From positions 29,897 to 93,896 of the forward strand of contig NZ_JAENHP010000034.1 of NCBI RefSeq assembly GCF_016834655.1: 64,000 nucleotides of DNA, written 5' to 3'. Of the stretch, positions 50,281 through 57,914 are shown in pieces. A program made the translations under genes and the position numbers. The stretch comes from Paractinoplanes ovalisporus (GTDB lineage: Bacteria > Actinomycetota > Actinomycetes > Mycobacteriales > Micromonosporaceae). Below the pieces are notes generated by a model that worked only from the letters and a program-made list of their open reading frames with translations, made no database searches and was not told where the DNA came from. The stretch's first letter is position 1, and the number at the start of each line of letters is the position of its first letter.

Positions 50281-51288
50281 TCAGGCGTCGACGTCCTCCG
50301 CGCGGCGACGGTCGATCGCCACGTATGAGCCGGGCTGCGACTTGGCCACCTTCTTCATCTCCGACGCCACGGCGATCACCACGCGCGGGTCGGTGAAACG
50401 GCGCCCGTCGGCCTTCGCCTCGGCCACGCCGATCGACAGCGTCACCAGGGCGGCGCGGTTCTTGTTGCCCCGGCGGTCGGGGACCTCGATGTAGCCACGT
50501 TCGGCGTCGCGGGCGTCGTACAGCTGGTCGGCCGCCTGCTCGAAATCGGTCACGGTGCGCTTGGTGAGCGGCAGCACCTGGTCGGGCGCGCAGATGAAGA
50601 CGAAGTCGTCGCCACCGATGTGGCCCAGGAAGATCGACGGCGGCTGCACCGTGGTCACCGCCCGGTGCAGGCAACGGGCCAGCGCGGTGATGAACTCGTC
50701 GCCGCGGTCGAAGCCGTACACGTCGTTGACGCTCTTGAACCGGTCGACGTCGATGTAGCCCACCGAGTATTCGCCGCCGGCCTTCATGCGGTCGGCGATC
50801 TCGCGCCGCACCCGCGCGTTGCCGGGCAGACCGGTCAGCGGCGAGACCTCGCGGAACTCCTTGTTGCGCCGCAGCGTCGACGACACCCGCGCGATCAGTT
50901 CCGCCGTGTCGAACGGCTTGACCAGATAGTCGTCGACACCGGCGGTCAGGCCCACCACCTTGTCGACGGTCATGCTCTTGGCGGTCAGCATGATCACCGG
51001 GAGGGCCGAGGTCAGCGGCTCGGCGCGCAGCCGTCGGGTCAGCTCGACCCCGTCCATGCGCGGCATCATCCAGTCGACCACGGCCAGGTCGGGCCGCTTG
51101 TCGTTCATCACCTCGAGCGCGTGCTCACCGTCGCGGGCGCGGATCACCTCGTACCCGTGGACCTTGAGGTTGAACTCGACGAAACTGGCGATGTCCTGGT
51201 CGTCGTCGACCACCAGGATCAGATCGGGACGGTCCTCGGGCTCGGGACCGAGCTCCTCCGGCTTGGGATCAGCGACCCCTGTGCTCAT
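50281..51288 (-). CDS. Response-regulator receiver / GGDEF-like protein
   Basis: The 335-residue protein has an N-terminal receiver domain (LILVVDDDQDIASFVEFNL; phosphoacceptor Asp in AVVDWMMPRMDG; Lys in DDYLVKPFD). A GGDEF-type domain follows (SPLTGLPGNARVRREI; GYIDVDRFKSVNDVYGFDRGDEF; FLGHIGGDDFVFI). The active-site loop is GGDDF, not GG(D/E)EF, and no RxxD inhibitory site is seen in front of it, so cyclase activity is uncertain. No histidine kinase is adjacent. The ATG overlaps the rpe stop (ATGA). Confidence 0.88.
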   Translation of the reverse strand: MSTGVADPKPEELGPEPEDRPDLILVVDDDQDIASFVEFNLKVHGYEVIRARDGEHALEVMNDKRPDLAVVDWMMPRMDGVELTRRLRAEPLTSALPVIMLTAKSMTVDKVVGLTAGVDDYLVKPFDTAELIARVSSTLRRNKEFREVSPLTGLPGNARVRREIADRMKAGGEYSVGYIDVDRFKSVNDVYGFDRGDEFITALARCLHRAVTTVQPPSIFLGHIGGDDFVFICAPDQVLPLTKRTVTDFEQAADQLYDARDAERGYIEVPDRRGNKNRAALVTLSIGVAEAKADGRRFTDPRVVIAVASEMKKVAKSQPGSYVAIDRRRAEDVDA

Positions 51289-51953
51289 CCGACTCCTCCA
51301 GCGAGGGCGCGCAGCTTGCGAATGGCCTCGGCGGGATTCTGCGCACCGTAGACCGCCGTGCCGGCCACAAAGGCATCGGCGCCCGCCTCTGCCGCCTGCT
51401 CAATTGTGTCCGCTGCGATGCCGCCGTCCACCTCCAGCCGCACTTCGAGATTGTCGGCGGTGATGCGGCGCCGCACCGCACGCACCTTGTCGAGGGTCTC
51501 GGGCAGGAACTTCTGACCGCCGAAGCCCGCCTTGATCGTCATGATCAGCACAGTGTCCACATGGGGCAGAAGATCGAGATAGGGCTCGACCGAGGTGTCG
51601 CGGTCGATCGCCAGACCGGCCTTCGCACCGGCCGCACGCAGGGTCTTCGCCAGCGCGACGGGGTCGTCGGTGGCCTCGGCGTGGAAGGTGACGTTGTAGG
51701 CCCCGGCCTCGGCGTAACCCGGCGCCCAGCGCTCGGGGTCCGTGATCATCAGGTGCACGTCGAACGGGATGCTGGTCGCCTTGCGCAGACTCTGCACCAC
51801 CGGCAACCCGATTGTCAGATTGGGCACGAAGTGGTTGTCCATGACATCAACGTGCACCCAGTCGGCCGCACCCTCGATGGCGTGCACCTCTTCGGCGAGG
51901 CGGGCGAAATCGGCGGCGAGGATGCTGGGGGCGATGATCTGTGATGGCTCCAC
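51285..51953 (-). CDS. rpe: Ribulose-phosphate 3-epimerase
   Basis: Interconverts ribulose-5-phosphate and xylulose-5-phosphate. The 222-residue TIM barrel has IIAPSILAADFARL, VHVDVMDNHFVPNLTIG, FDVHLMITDPER, VLIMTIKAGFGGQKFLP and LEVDGGIAADT. The GTG at 51953 is chosen from homology; TAGACT lies 7 nt upstream without a ribosome site, so the mRNA is probably leaderless. It also feeds ribulose-5-phosphate metabolism used by the nearby rib genes. Confidence 0.95.
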   Translation of the reverse strand: MEPSQIIAPSILAADFARLAEEVHAIEGAADWVHVDVMDNHFVPNLTIGLPVVQSLRKATSIPFDVHLMITDPERWAPGYAEAGAYNVTFHAEATDDPVALAKTLRAAGAKAGLAIDRDTSVEPYLDLLPHVDTVLIMTIKAGFGGQKFLPETLDKVRAVRRRITADNLEVRLEVDGGIAADTIEQAAEAGADAFVAGTAVYGAQNPAEAIRKLRALAGGVG

Positions 51954-51994
51954 GGGAGGAAGTCTATGGCCTCCGGGACGGGCGCTCCGCACCC

Positions 51995-52003
51995 TGTGGA
52001 TAA
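51995..52003. promoter_or_regulatory. DnaA-box-like site upstream of rpe
   Basis: TGTGGATAA, the complement of the DnaA consensus TTATCCACA, lies between the divergent rpe and lipoprotein genes. Confidence 0.4.
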
Positions 52004-52080
52004 CCCGCCGCGCACCCTCCGTCCGCCCGGCCCACCCGATAGAGTGACGACCCTTCGGGCGGACATGGGCGGAGATAACT

Positions 52081-52947
52081 ATGCGGAGGTGGGCGGCCGG
52101 GCTGGCCGGGGCCCTCGTGCTCGCGCTCGCCGGTTGCGCCGACCTGCCCGAGGGTGTCGACGGCGACCTGACGAACGCGTGGTCCGCACCGCCCGCGGCC
52201 CGGCAGTTCCGTCCCGCGCTCGCCGCCTGCCACCCCGACCTGGTCGAGGACGGCACGATCGAGGACTATTCGCCGGTCGCCTGCACCGGCCCCCATCTCG
52301 CCGAGACGGCCGCTATAGCCGACCTGCCGCGGAACACCAGCGCCGACGCCGGTGAGGCCCGCGCCTTCCGCGAGTGCTCGAAGCGGGTCAACGGTTTCCT
52401 GGGCGGTGACTGGCGTACGGGCTGGCTGATCCTCCAGCCCGTGCTCCCGGGCAAGGCGGCCTGGCAGGGCGGGGCCCGCTGGTTCCGCTGCGACCTGGTC
52501 GAGACCTCACCGGTCGACGGCGAACTGGTGCGACGCTCGGGCAGCCTCGGAGGATCGCTCGCGGGCGCCGGAAAGATGCGTATGACCTGCGCGAACCCCA
52601 AGGTCACGGGAGACCGGGTGACCGAGATGCACCCGGTGGCGTGCGCGTCGAAGCACACGGCCGAGTTCGCCGGCCTCTTCGAGAGCAAGCGCGCGACGGT
52701 GGCCGAGCTGACCTCGGGCGAACTCGAGAAGGGCTGCGACGCGACGATCGCCCGGTTCGCCGGCCTCCCGAACGACGGGACCGTGCGCAACCGCGTGGGC
52801 TGGCTCGGCTTCCCGCCGGACGGAACTTCGTGGAAGCTGGGCGACCGCGCGGTGCGCTGCTTCCTGTGGCTCAACGGCGAGCGGATGACCGGCACCTACA
52901 AGAACGCCGGCCCCCGCAAGCTGAAGATCCACTACATCTACCGCTAG
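52081..52947 (+). CDS. Septum-formation-domain-like lipoprotein
   Basis: The 288-residue protein has a lipoprotein signal (LVLALAGC). Two similar Cys/His modules follow: SPVACTGPHLAETAAIADL and HPVACASKHTAEFAGLF, each followed by a conserved Cys helix (AFRECSKRVNGFLG; LEKGCDATIARFAGL) and a WxGxxxP/WRCD-type strand (GARWFRCDLVE; GDRAVRCFLWL). This layout resembles the actinobacterial septum-formation domain. It is anchored outside the membrane. A -10 box TAGAGT and GGCGGAG precede the ATG. Confidence 0.75.
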   Translation: MRRWAAGLAGALVLALAGCADLPEGVDGDLTNAWSAPPAARQFRPALAACHPDLVEDGTIEDYSPVACTGPHLAETAAIADLPRNTSADAGEARAFRECSKRVNGFLGGDWRTGWLILQPVLPGKAAWQGGARWFRCDLVETSPVDGELVRRSGSLGGSLAGAGKMRMTCANPKVTGDRVTEMHPVACASKHTAEFAGLFESKRATVAELTSGELEKGCDATIARFAGLPNDGTVRNRVGWLGFPPDGTSWKLGDRAVRCFLWLNGERMTGTYKNAGPRKLKIHYIYR

Positions 52948-52992
52948 CCGCTCACGGGGCACAGTCAAAAACGCATTCCCTCGTACGCCCCG

Positions 52993-53050
52993 AGCCCGCG
53001 CCGATCGCACTGACGCGTCGGACGCCTTTCGATCGGGCGGCGCGTGGGCT
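52993..53050. terminator. Long inverted repeat between convergent lipoprotein and rsmB genes
   Basis: AGCCCGCGCCGATCG (52993-53007) pairs with CGATCGGGCGGCGCGTGGGCT (53030-53050) with small bulges, followed by TTTG on the right. A likely shared terminator. Confidence 0.45.
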
Positions 53051-53053
53051 TTG

Positions 53054-54526
53054 TCAGCTCGTGCGGCGCAGCACCGCCAGGAACATCGCGTCGGTGCCGT
53101 GCCGGTGCGGCCAGAGCTGCACCGTCGGTCCCGAACCCAGTCCCGGCATCCCCGGCGGCAGCAACGGGCGCGCGTCCACGAAGTCGACCTCGACCCCGCT
53201 GCGACGCGACCCCTCGGTCACCGTCACCTGCGTCTCGACCATGTGCGGCGAGCACGTCACATAGGCCACGACGCCACCCACACGCACCGCGCGCAACGCC
53301 GCCACCAGCAGCTCCCGCTGCAACTTGGTCAGCGGCGGCAGGTCGGCCGGCTGACGACGCCACCGCGACTCGGGCCGGCGCCGCAGCGAACCCAGCCCGG
53401 TGCACGGCGCGTCGACCAGCACCCGGTCGAACGACTCCTCGGGCAGATCGGGGTCACGCCCCACGGACCGCCCGTCCATCGGCAGCACGGTCACCGGCAT
53501 GCCCTCGGTCGCCTGCTCGACCAGCCGCGCGCGGTGCTCGGCCACCTCGACCGCCGTCACCTCGGCGCCCCGGCTCGCGGCGATCGACCCGAGCAGGCCG
53601 GTCTTGCCGCCCGGCCCCGCGCACAGGTCGAGCCAGCGCGTGTCCTGCCCCTCGATCGGCGCGGCCAGCAGTGCCGCCGCCACCAGCTGGGAGCCTTCGT
53701 CCTGCACGTGCGCGCGACCGTCGTGGATCGCCGCCAGCTCACGTGGCGAGCCACCGTTCAGATAGACCGCGTACGGGGAAAACGCCCCCGGTACCCCGCC
53801 CACCTCGTCGGCCAGCTCGATCGCGTCGACCCGCCCCGGCCGGGCGCACAGGTGCACCACGGGCGGCTGGTTGTCCTCGATCAGCAGCCGCGTGGTGTCG
53901 GCCAGATCGCCGCCGAGCGCCTCCGAGAACGCCCGGATGATCCACTCCGGGTGGTTGTGGTGCACGGCGAGATTGCCGATCGGGTTCGTCTCGTAGTCGG
54001 GCGCGAGCTTGTCGAGCCACTTCTCCAGCGGCGTCTCGGCGATCGTGCGCATCACCGCGTTCGCGAACCCGGCCGCCCCCGGCGCCACCGAACGCACCAG
54101 GTCAACGGTCTGGTTGACCGCGGCGTGGGCGGGCACACGGGTGTGCAGCAGCTGATAGGCGCCGAGCCGCAGCGCGTCGCGGGCCGGCGGGTCGATCCTG
54201 GACACGTCACGTCCCGCCGCGTCGGCCACGATCAGGTCGAGCGTGCCGAGCATGCGCAGCGTCCCGTACGTCAGCTCGGTCGCAAACGCCGCATCCCGCC
54301 CGGCGAGCCCCATGCCCCGCAAGATCTCAGGCAAGACCAGGTTCGCGTACGCGTCATCGCGGTGCACAGCCGCAACCGCCTCGTACGCGGCCTGACGCGC
54401 CGGATCCGACGGCGGCCGCCCACCGCGAGGCGCCCGCCCCGAGCGTGAATCCCGGTCGTACCCCGGACCACCCGGCCGCCGAGGCCGGCCCGATCCGTGC
54501 GGCCGCTCTGCCCTGTGCTCGGTCAC
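53054..54526 (-). CDS. rsmB: 16S rRNA m5C967 methyltransferase (RsmB/Sun family)
   Basis: The 490-residue protein has a disordered basic N-terminus of about 45 residues and a NusB-like domain (ARQAAYEAVAAVHRDDAYANLVLPEIL...FATELTYGTLRMLGTLDLIV). The RsmB methyltransferase domain follows with SAM motif DLCAGPGGKTGLL, VDAPCTGLGSLRRRPESRW (Cys) and VAYVTCSPHMVETQ (catalytic TC). The GTG at 54526 overlaps the stop of a 23-codon minicistron (GTGA). An ATG at 54556 would add ten residues. Confidence 0.93.
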   Translation of the reverse strand: MTEHRAERPHGSGRPRRPGGPGYDRDSRSGRAPRGGRPPSDPARQAAYEAVAAVHRDDAYANLVLPEILRGMGLAGRDAAFATELTYGTLRMLGTLDLIVADAAGRDVSRIDPPARDALRLGAYQLLHTRVPAHAAVNQTVDLVRSVAPGAAGFANAVMRTIAETPLEKWLDKLAPDYETNPIGNLAVHHNHPEWIIRAFSEALGGDLADTTRLLIEDNQPPVVHLCARPGRVDAIELADEVGGVPGAFSPYAVYLNGGSPRELAAIHDGRAHVQDEGSQLVAAALLAAPIEGQDTRWLDLCAGPGGKTGLLGSIAASRGAEVTAVEVAEHRARLVEQATEGMPVTVLPMDGRSVGRDPDLPEESFDRVLVDAPCTGLGSLRRRPESRWRRQPADLPPLTKLQRELLVAALRAVRVGGVVAYVTCSPHMVETQVTVTEGSRRSGVEVDFVDARPLLPPGMPGLGSGPTVQLWPHRHGTDAMFLAVLRRTS

Positions 54527-54594
54527 TGAAGCTTCTCCCCCGGCTGGATGCGCCATGCTGCACTGCGCCCGGTCTTCGCCACTCCCCCGGTCAC
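54523..54594 (-). CDS. Minicistron in the duplicated fmt/rsmB junction
   Basis: The 23-codon frame starts with a GTG that overlaps the fmt stop (GTGA) and ends RIQPGEKLQ, identical to the fmt C-terminus. Its stop overlaps the rsmB GTG in the same way. A 33-bp block (54524-54556 and 54590-54622) is duplicated. It probably relays coupled translation. Confidence 0.45.
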   Translation of the reverse strand: MTGGVAKTGRSAAWRIQPGEKLQ

Positions 54595-55526
54595 TGAAGC
54601 TTCTCCCCCGGCTGGATGCGCAGTCCTCGGGCCCAGTCGGTCGCCGCCATCGGCTTCTTGCCGGCGGCCCGCACCTCGCCCAGCGCGACCGGCGTGGTCG
54701 CCGTGCCCACGAGCACCTGGGTCCGCTCGACCAGCAGGTCGCCCGGCTCCAGCGCGGGACCGTTGGCCACCGGCTTCACCGGGCCGAGCTTCAGCCGGTC
54801 GTCACGCAGCGTCGTCCACGCGCCCGGCGCCGGGGTGCACGCCCGGATCCGCCGGTCGACCGCGAACGCCGGGTCACCCCAGCGGATCCGCGCGTCTTCG
54901 ACCGTCAGCTTCGGCGCCAGCGTGATGCCGTCGCCCGGCTGCGGGTGCGCCCGGGCCGTGCCCGCCTCGATCGCGTCGAGCACGGCGACGAGCAGGCCGG
55001 CACCCTCGGTGGCGAGCCGTTCGAGCAGGTCACCCGAGGTGTCGGTGGGTCGGATGTCTTCGGTCAGGGTGCCGTAGACCGGCCCGGTGTCGAGACCGGC
55101 CTCGAGCTCGAACACGCTCGCGCCGGTCACCTCGTCGCCGTGCAGAACGGCGTGCTGCACCGGGGCCGCGCCCCGCCACGCGGGCAGCAGCGAGAAGTGC
55201 AGGTTGACCCAGCCGTGCTTGGGGATCTCGAGGGCGCTCGGCGGCACCAACGCGCCGTACGCCACCACGGGCACACAGTCGGGCGCCAGCGAGCGCAGCC
55301 TCTCCTGGAACTCGGGTTCCCGCGGCTTCTCGGGCGTCAGCACCTCGATGCCGCGCTCGTCGGCCCAGGCGGCGGCGGGCGAACGCACGAGGCGGCGCCC
55401 GCGCCCGGCCGGCGCGTCGGGACGGGTGACCACGGCGAGAAGCTCATGTCCCGAGGCGGCGATCGCGTCGAGGCTCGGCACGGCGACGGCCGGTGTTCCG
55501 GCGAAAACCAGACGCATCCCGGTCAC
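54591..55526 (-). CDS. fmt: Methionyl-tRNA formyltransferase
   Basis: Formylates initiator Met-tRNA with 10-formyl-THF. The 311 residues include MRLVFAGTPAVAVPSL, TRPDAPAGRGR, VVAYGALVPPSAL, and the active site WVNLHFSLLPAWRGAAPVQHAVLHGDEVTGASVFEL. HxSLLP has the family form. The C-terminal OB domain ends RIQPGEKLQ. The GTG at 55526 overlaps the def stop (GTGA), linking formylation with deformylation. Confidence 0.96.
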   Translation of the reverse strand: MTGMRLVFAGTPAVAVPSLDAIAASGHELLAVVTRPDAPAGRGRRLVRSPAAAWADERGIEVLTPEKPREPEFQERLRSLAPDCVPVVAYGALVPPSALEIPKHGWVNLHFSLLPAWRGAAPVQHAVLHGDEVTGASVFELEAGLDTGPVYGTLTEDIRPTDTSGDLLERLATEGAGLLVAVLDAIEAGTARAHPQPGDGITLAPKLTVEDARIRWGDPAFAVDRRIRACTPAPGAWTTLRDDRLKLGPVKPVANGPALEPGDLLVERTQVLVGTATTPVALGEVRAAGKKPMAATDWARGLRIQPGEKLQ

Positions 55527-56080
55527 CGCCCCAGCCCGAAGAGGCCCCGGCCGTGCGGGCTCTCCTTGATCGTCGGCGGTTTGCCCGCGTCGTACCAGTC
55601 CGCCGCACGGATCTGCTTCATCGCGTCCTTCCGGGAGGCGGCGTCGAGCCGGTCGAGGAACAGCACGCCGTCGAGGTGGTCGGTCTCGTGCTGCACGCAG
55701 CGCGCCATCAGGCCCGTGCCGACGATCTGGATCGGGTCGCCGTGCTCGTTGAAGCCGGCGGCCACGACGTTCTGCCGCCGCTTGGTGTCGATGTAGATGC
55801 CCGGGATCGAGAGACAGCCCTCCGGCCCGTCCTGCTCCTCGTCGTCGGGGAACGACAGCGCCGGGTTGATGATGTGCCCCACCACGTCATCCACGTCGAA
55901 CGTGAAGACGCGCAGGCCAACCCCGATCTGCGGCGCGGCCAGACCGGCGCCGCCCTCGTCGAGCATGCTGTCGGTCAGATCCTTGACCAGGGTGCGCAGT
56001 TCCTTGTCGAAGTCGACGACAGGATCAGCCGGCGTCCGGAGCACCGGATCGCCGAACAGACGGATGGACTGGACGGTCAC
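55523..56080 (-). CDS. def: Peptide deformylase
   Basis: Removes the N-formyl group from nascent proteins. The 185-residue protein has all three motifs: GGAGLAAPQIG, EGCLSIPG and QHETDHLDG, with the metal-binding Cys and two His. The GTG at 56080 has AGGAG nine bases upstream; TAGACT lies further back as a -10. First gene of def-fmt-rsmB. Confidence 0.96.
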   Translation of the reverse strand: MTVQSIRLFGDPVLRTPADPVVDFDKELRTLVKDLTDSMLDEGGAGLAAPQIGVGLRVFTFDVDDVVGHIINPALSFPDDEEQDGPEGCLSIPGIYIDTKRRQNVVAAGFNEHGDPIQIVGTGLMARCVQHETDHLDGVLFLDRLDAASRKDAMKQIRAADWYDAGKPPTIKESPHGRGLFGLGR

Positions 56081-56116
56081 GCGGGCAGACTCCTGACATC
56101 TCGACTCGGCACCCGA

Positions 56117-56178
56117 CTAGTCTACGGAGTGCCCGGGAGCAGGCACGGCTAGCGTCCAGGTGCCGAGCGTCACCGCCG
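56117..56178 (-). pseudogene. Relic copy of the P450 3' end
   Basis: Read leftward this segment encodes AVTLGTWTLAVPAPGHSVD and a stop, clearly related to the C-terminus of the neighbouring P450 (PVTLGASALTVPAPRRAG). It is a small duplicated and decayed fragment that now overlaps the def promoter region. Confidence 0.6.
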
Positions 56179-56209
56179 CCCACCGCCACCCAACACCCCT
56201 GGCCGCAGC

Positions 56210-56430
56210 CACAGTCCGCACCACGACGCCCGGGCTACCAAGCTCCCAGCACCAACCATCCTTCCCGGCAGCACGCACAGCCCGTACCGCAGCGCCGGCG
56301 CACCGTCAACGGCCCCTCCCAGCAGCACGCGCACCCCGCGCCACGGCATCCCAGCCGCTACCCCGCACCTACAGCTGGCCCTCCCGGCAGCAGGCACAGT
56401 CCGCGCCACGACGCCCGGGCTACCAAGCTC
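56210..56430. repeat. Intergenic repeats between def and the P450 gene
   Basis: A 36-bp sequence (CACAGTCCGC(A/G)CCACGACGCC...) occurs at 56210-56245 and 56395-56430 with one mismatch, and shorter fragments (CCCGGCAGCA(G/C)GCACAG) recur between. No coding frame is convincing here. Confidence 0.75.
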
Positions 56431-56436
56431 GCAGCA

Positions 56437-57714
56437 TCAACCCGCCCGTCTGGGAGCGGGCACGGTCAGCGCCGAGGCGCCGAGGGTCACCGGCAGCGAT
56501 GCCCACCCCCGCAGGTTCATCCGGGGCCGCCGTGTGGGCCGCCCCGCCAACGCGAGCTCGGGGAACCGCCGCAGCAAAGCCGGCAGCGCGATCTGCGCCT
56601 CCAGCCGGGCCAGCGGCGCGCCCAGGCAGTAGTGCGCGCCGGCCCCGAACGACAGCGGCGCGTTGGCCGGCCGGTCGGGATCGAAGACACCCGGCGCTTC
56701 GAACCTGGCCGGATCACGGTTGGCCGCGCCGAGCAGCAGCACGAGCTCGGCGTCGGCGGGCACCTCGGTGCCGCCGATCACGGCCGGTCGTGACGTGTAA
56801 CGCTCGGTCAGCTGCACCGGCGATTCGATGCGCAGGACCTCTTCCACGTACGCGGTGGCCAGCTCCGGATCCTCGCGGAGCCTTTCCCCGTACGCCGGAT
56901 GGTCGAGCAGCAGCACGATGCCGTTGCCCAGCAGGTTCGTCGTGGTCTCGAAGCCCGCCACCAGCAGCAGTGTGAGGTTGCCCATCAGCTCGGCCCCGGT
57001 CAGCTGCTCACCACCGGCGTCGTGCGCCGCGGCCAGGGCGGTGACCAGGTCGTCCTCCGGTTCGGCTCGGCGCCGCGCCACCAGGTGGGTGAAGTAGTCC
57101 TCGAGTTCGAGCGCGGCGTCGTGCGCGAGCCGCCTGTCCTCCGCCGTCCAGCGCACCTCGAGCACGGCGGTCAGCGCCTCGGCCAGCCGTCGGAAGCGCC
57201 CCCGGTCGGCCGCGGGCACCCCGAGCAGGGCAGTGATCACCCCGATCGGCAGCGGGTACGTCAGATGGGTGACGAGGTCGACAACGCCGCCCTCCGCCTT
57301 CTCCGGCAGCTCGCCGATGGCCTCGTCGACCTGCGCGGCGACCACCTCGCGCAGGGCACCGACCCGGCGGGCCGTGAACACGCCGGCCGCGAGGCGGCGC
57401 ATGCGAGTGTGCTGAGGCGGGTTCGTGCGCAGCATGGAGTCGGCGAACAGCGCCACCGCCCGGTTGTCACGCCAGTCGGACCACTGGCTGTCGAGCCGCC
57501 TTGCGTCGTACGCCTCCATGCCCGGATCACGCAGCACGGCGTCGACGGCCTCGTAGCCCGAGACGAAGTAGTAACCGCTGGCCACCTGGGCCACCGGCCC
57601 ATGGCGGTGCAGGGCTTCGTACGCCGGGACGGGATCGTGGTTCGCCCGCGGGTCGAGCAGCAGCGAGACCGCCTTGGCGGCATCCATCGGCGGTTCCTGG
57701 GTCAGCGTCACCAC
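56437..57714 (-). CDS. Cytochrome P450
   Basis: The 425-residue soluble bacterial P450 has an I-helix oxygen-binding motif LLLVAGFETTTNLLG, ExxR in VEEVLRIESPVQLTERYTSR, and the heme-ligand loop PLSFGAGAHYCLGAPLARLE with its Cys. The substrate and redox partners are unknown; no ferredoxin gene is adjacent. GTG start with GGGGAGGTAG upstream. Its 3' end has a decayed duplicate 260 bp downstream. Confidence 0.93.
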   Translation of the reverse strand: MVTLTQEPPMDAAKAVSLLLDPRANHDPVPAYEALHRHGPVAQVASGYYFVSGYEAVDAVLRDPGMEAYDARRLDSQWSDWRDNRAVALFADSMLRTNPPQHTRMRRLAAGVFTARRVGALREVVAAQVDEAIGELPEKAEGGVVDLVTHLTYPLPIGVITALLGVPAADRGRFRRLAEALTAVLEVRWTAEDRRLAHDAALELEDYFTHLVARRRAEPEDDLVTALAAAHDAGGEQLTGAELMGNLTLLLVAGFETTTNLLGNGIVLLLDHPAYGERLREDPELATAYVEEVLRIESPVQLTERYTSRPAVIGGTEVPADAELVLLLGAANRDPARFEAPGVFDPDRPANAPLSFGAGAHYCLGAPLARLEAQIALPALLRRFPELALAGRPTRRPRMNLRGWASLPVTLGASALTVPAPRRAG

Positions 57715-57914
57715 TACGTTCTACCTCCCCTGGTCCATCGTGGATTTCCGGTGTCGGATCCGACGCCACCCACCGTAGGCATTCGGGCCGGATGGCGCGT
57801 CAACCCAGGGTTCGACGGCGGCCTCGACCCATGGGCTGACGACGCGACGACGCGATCCGGCCAGGATCAAGGAGCGACCGAGTTTGTCGGAGGGGGCGGG
57901 CAGAATGTTCAGCG

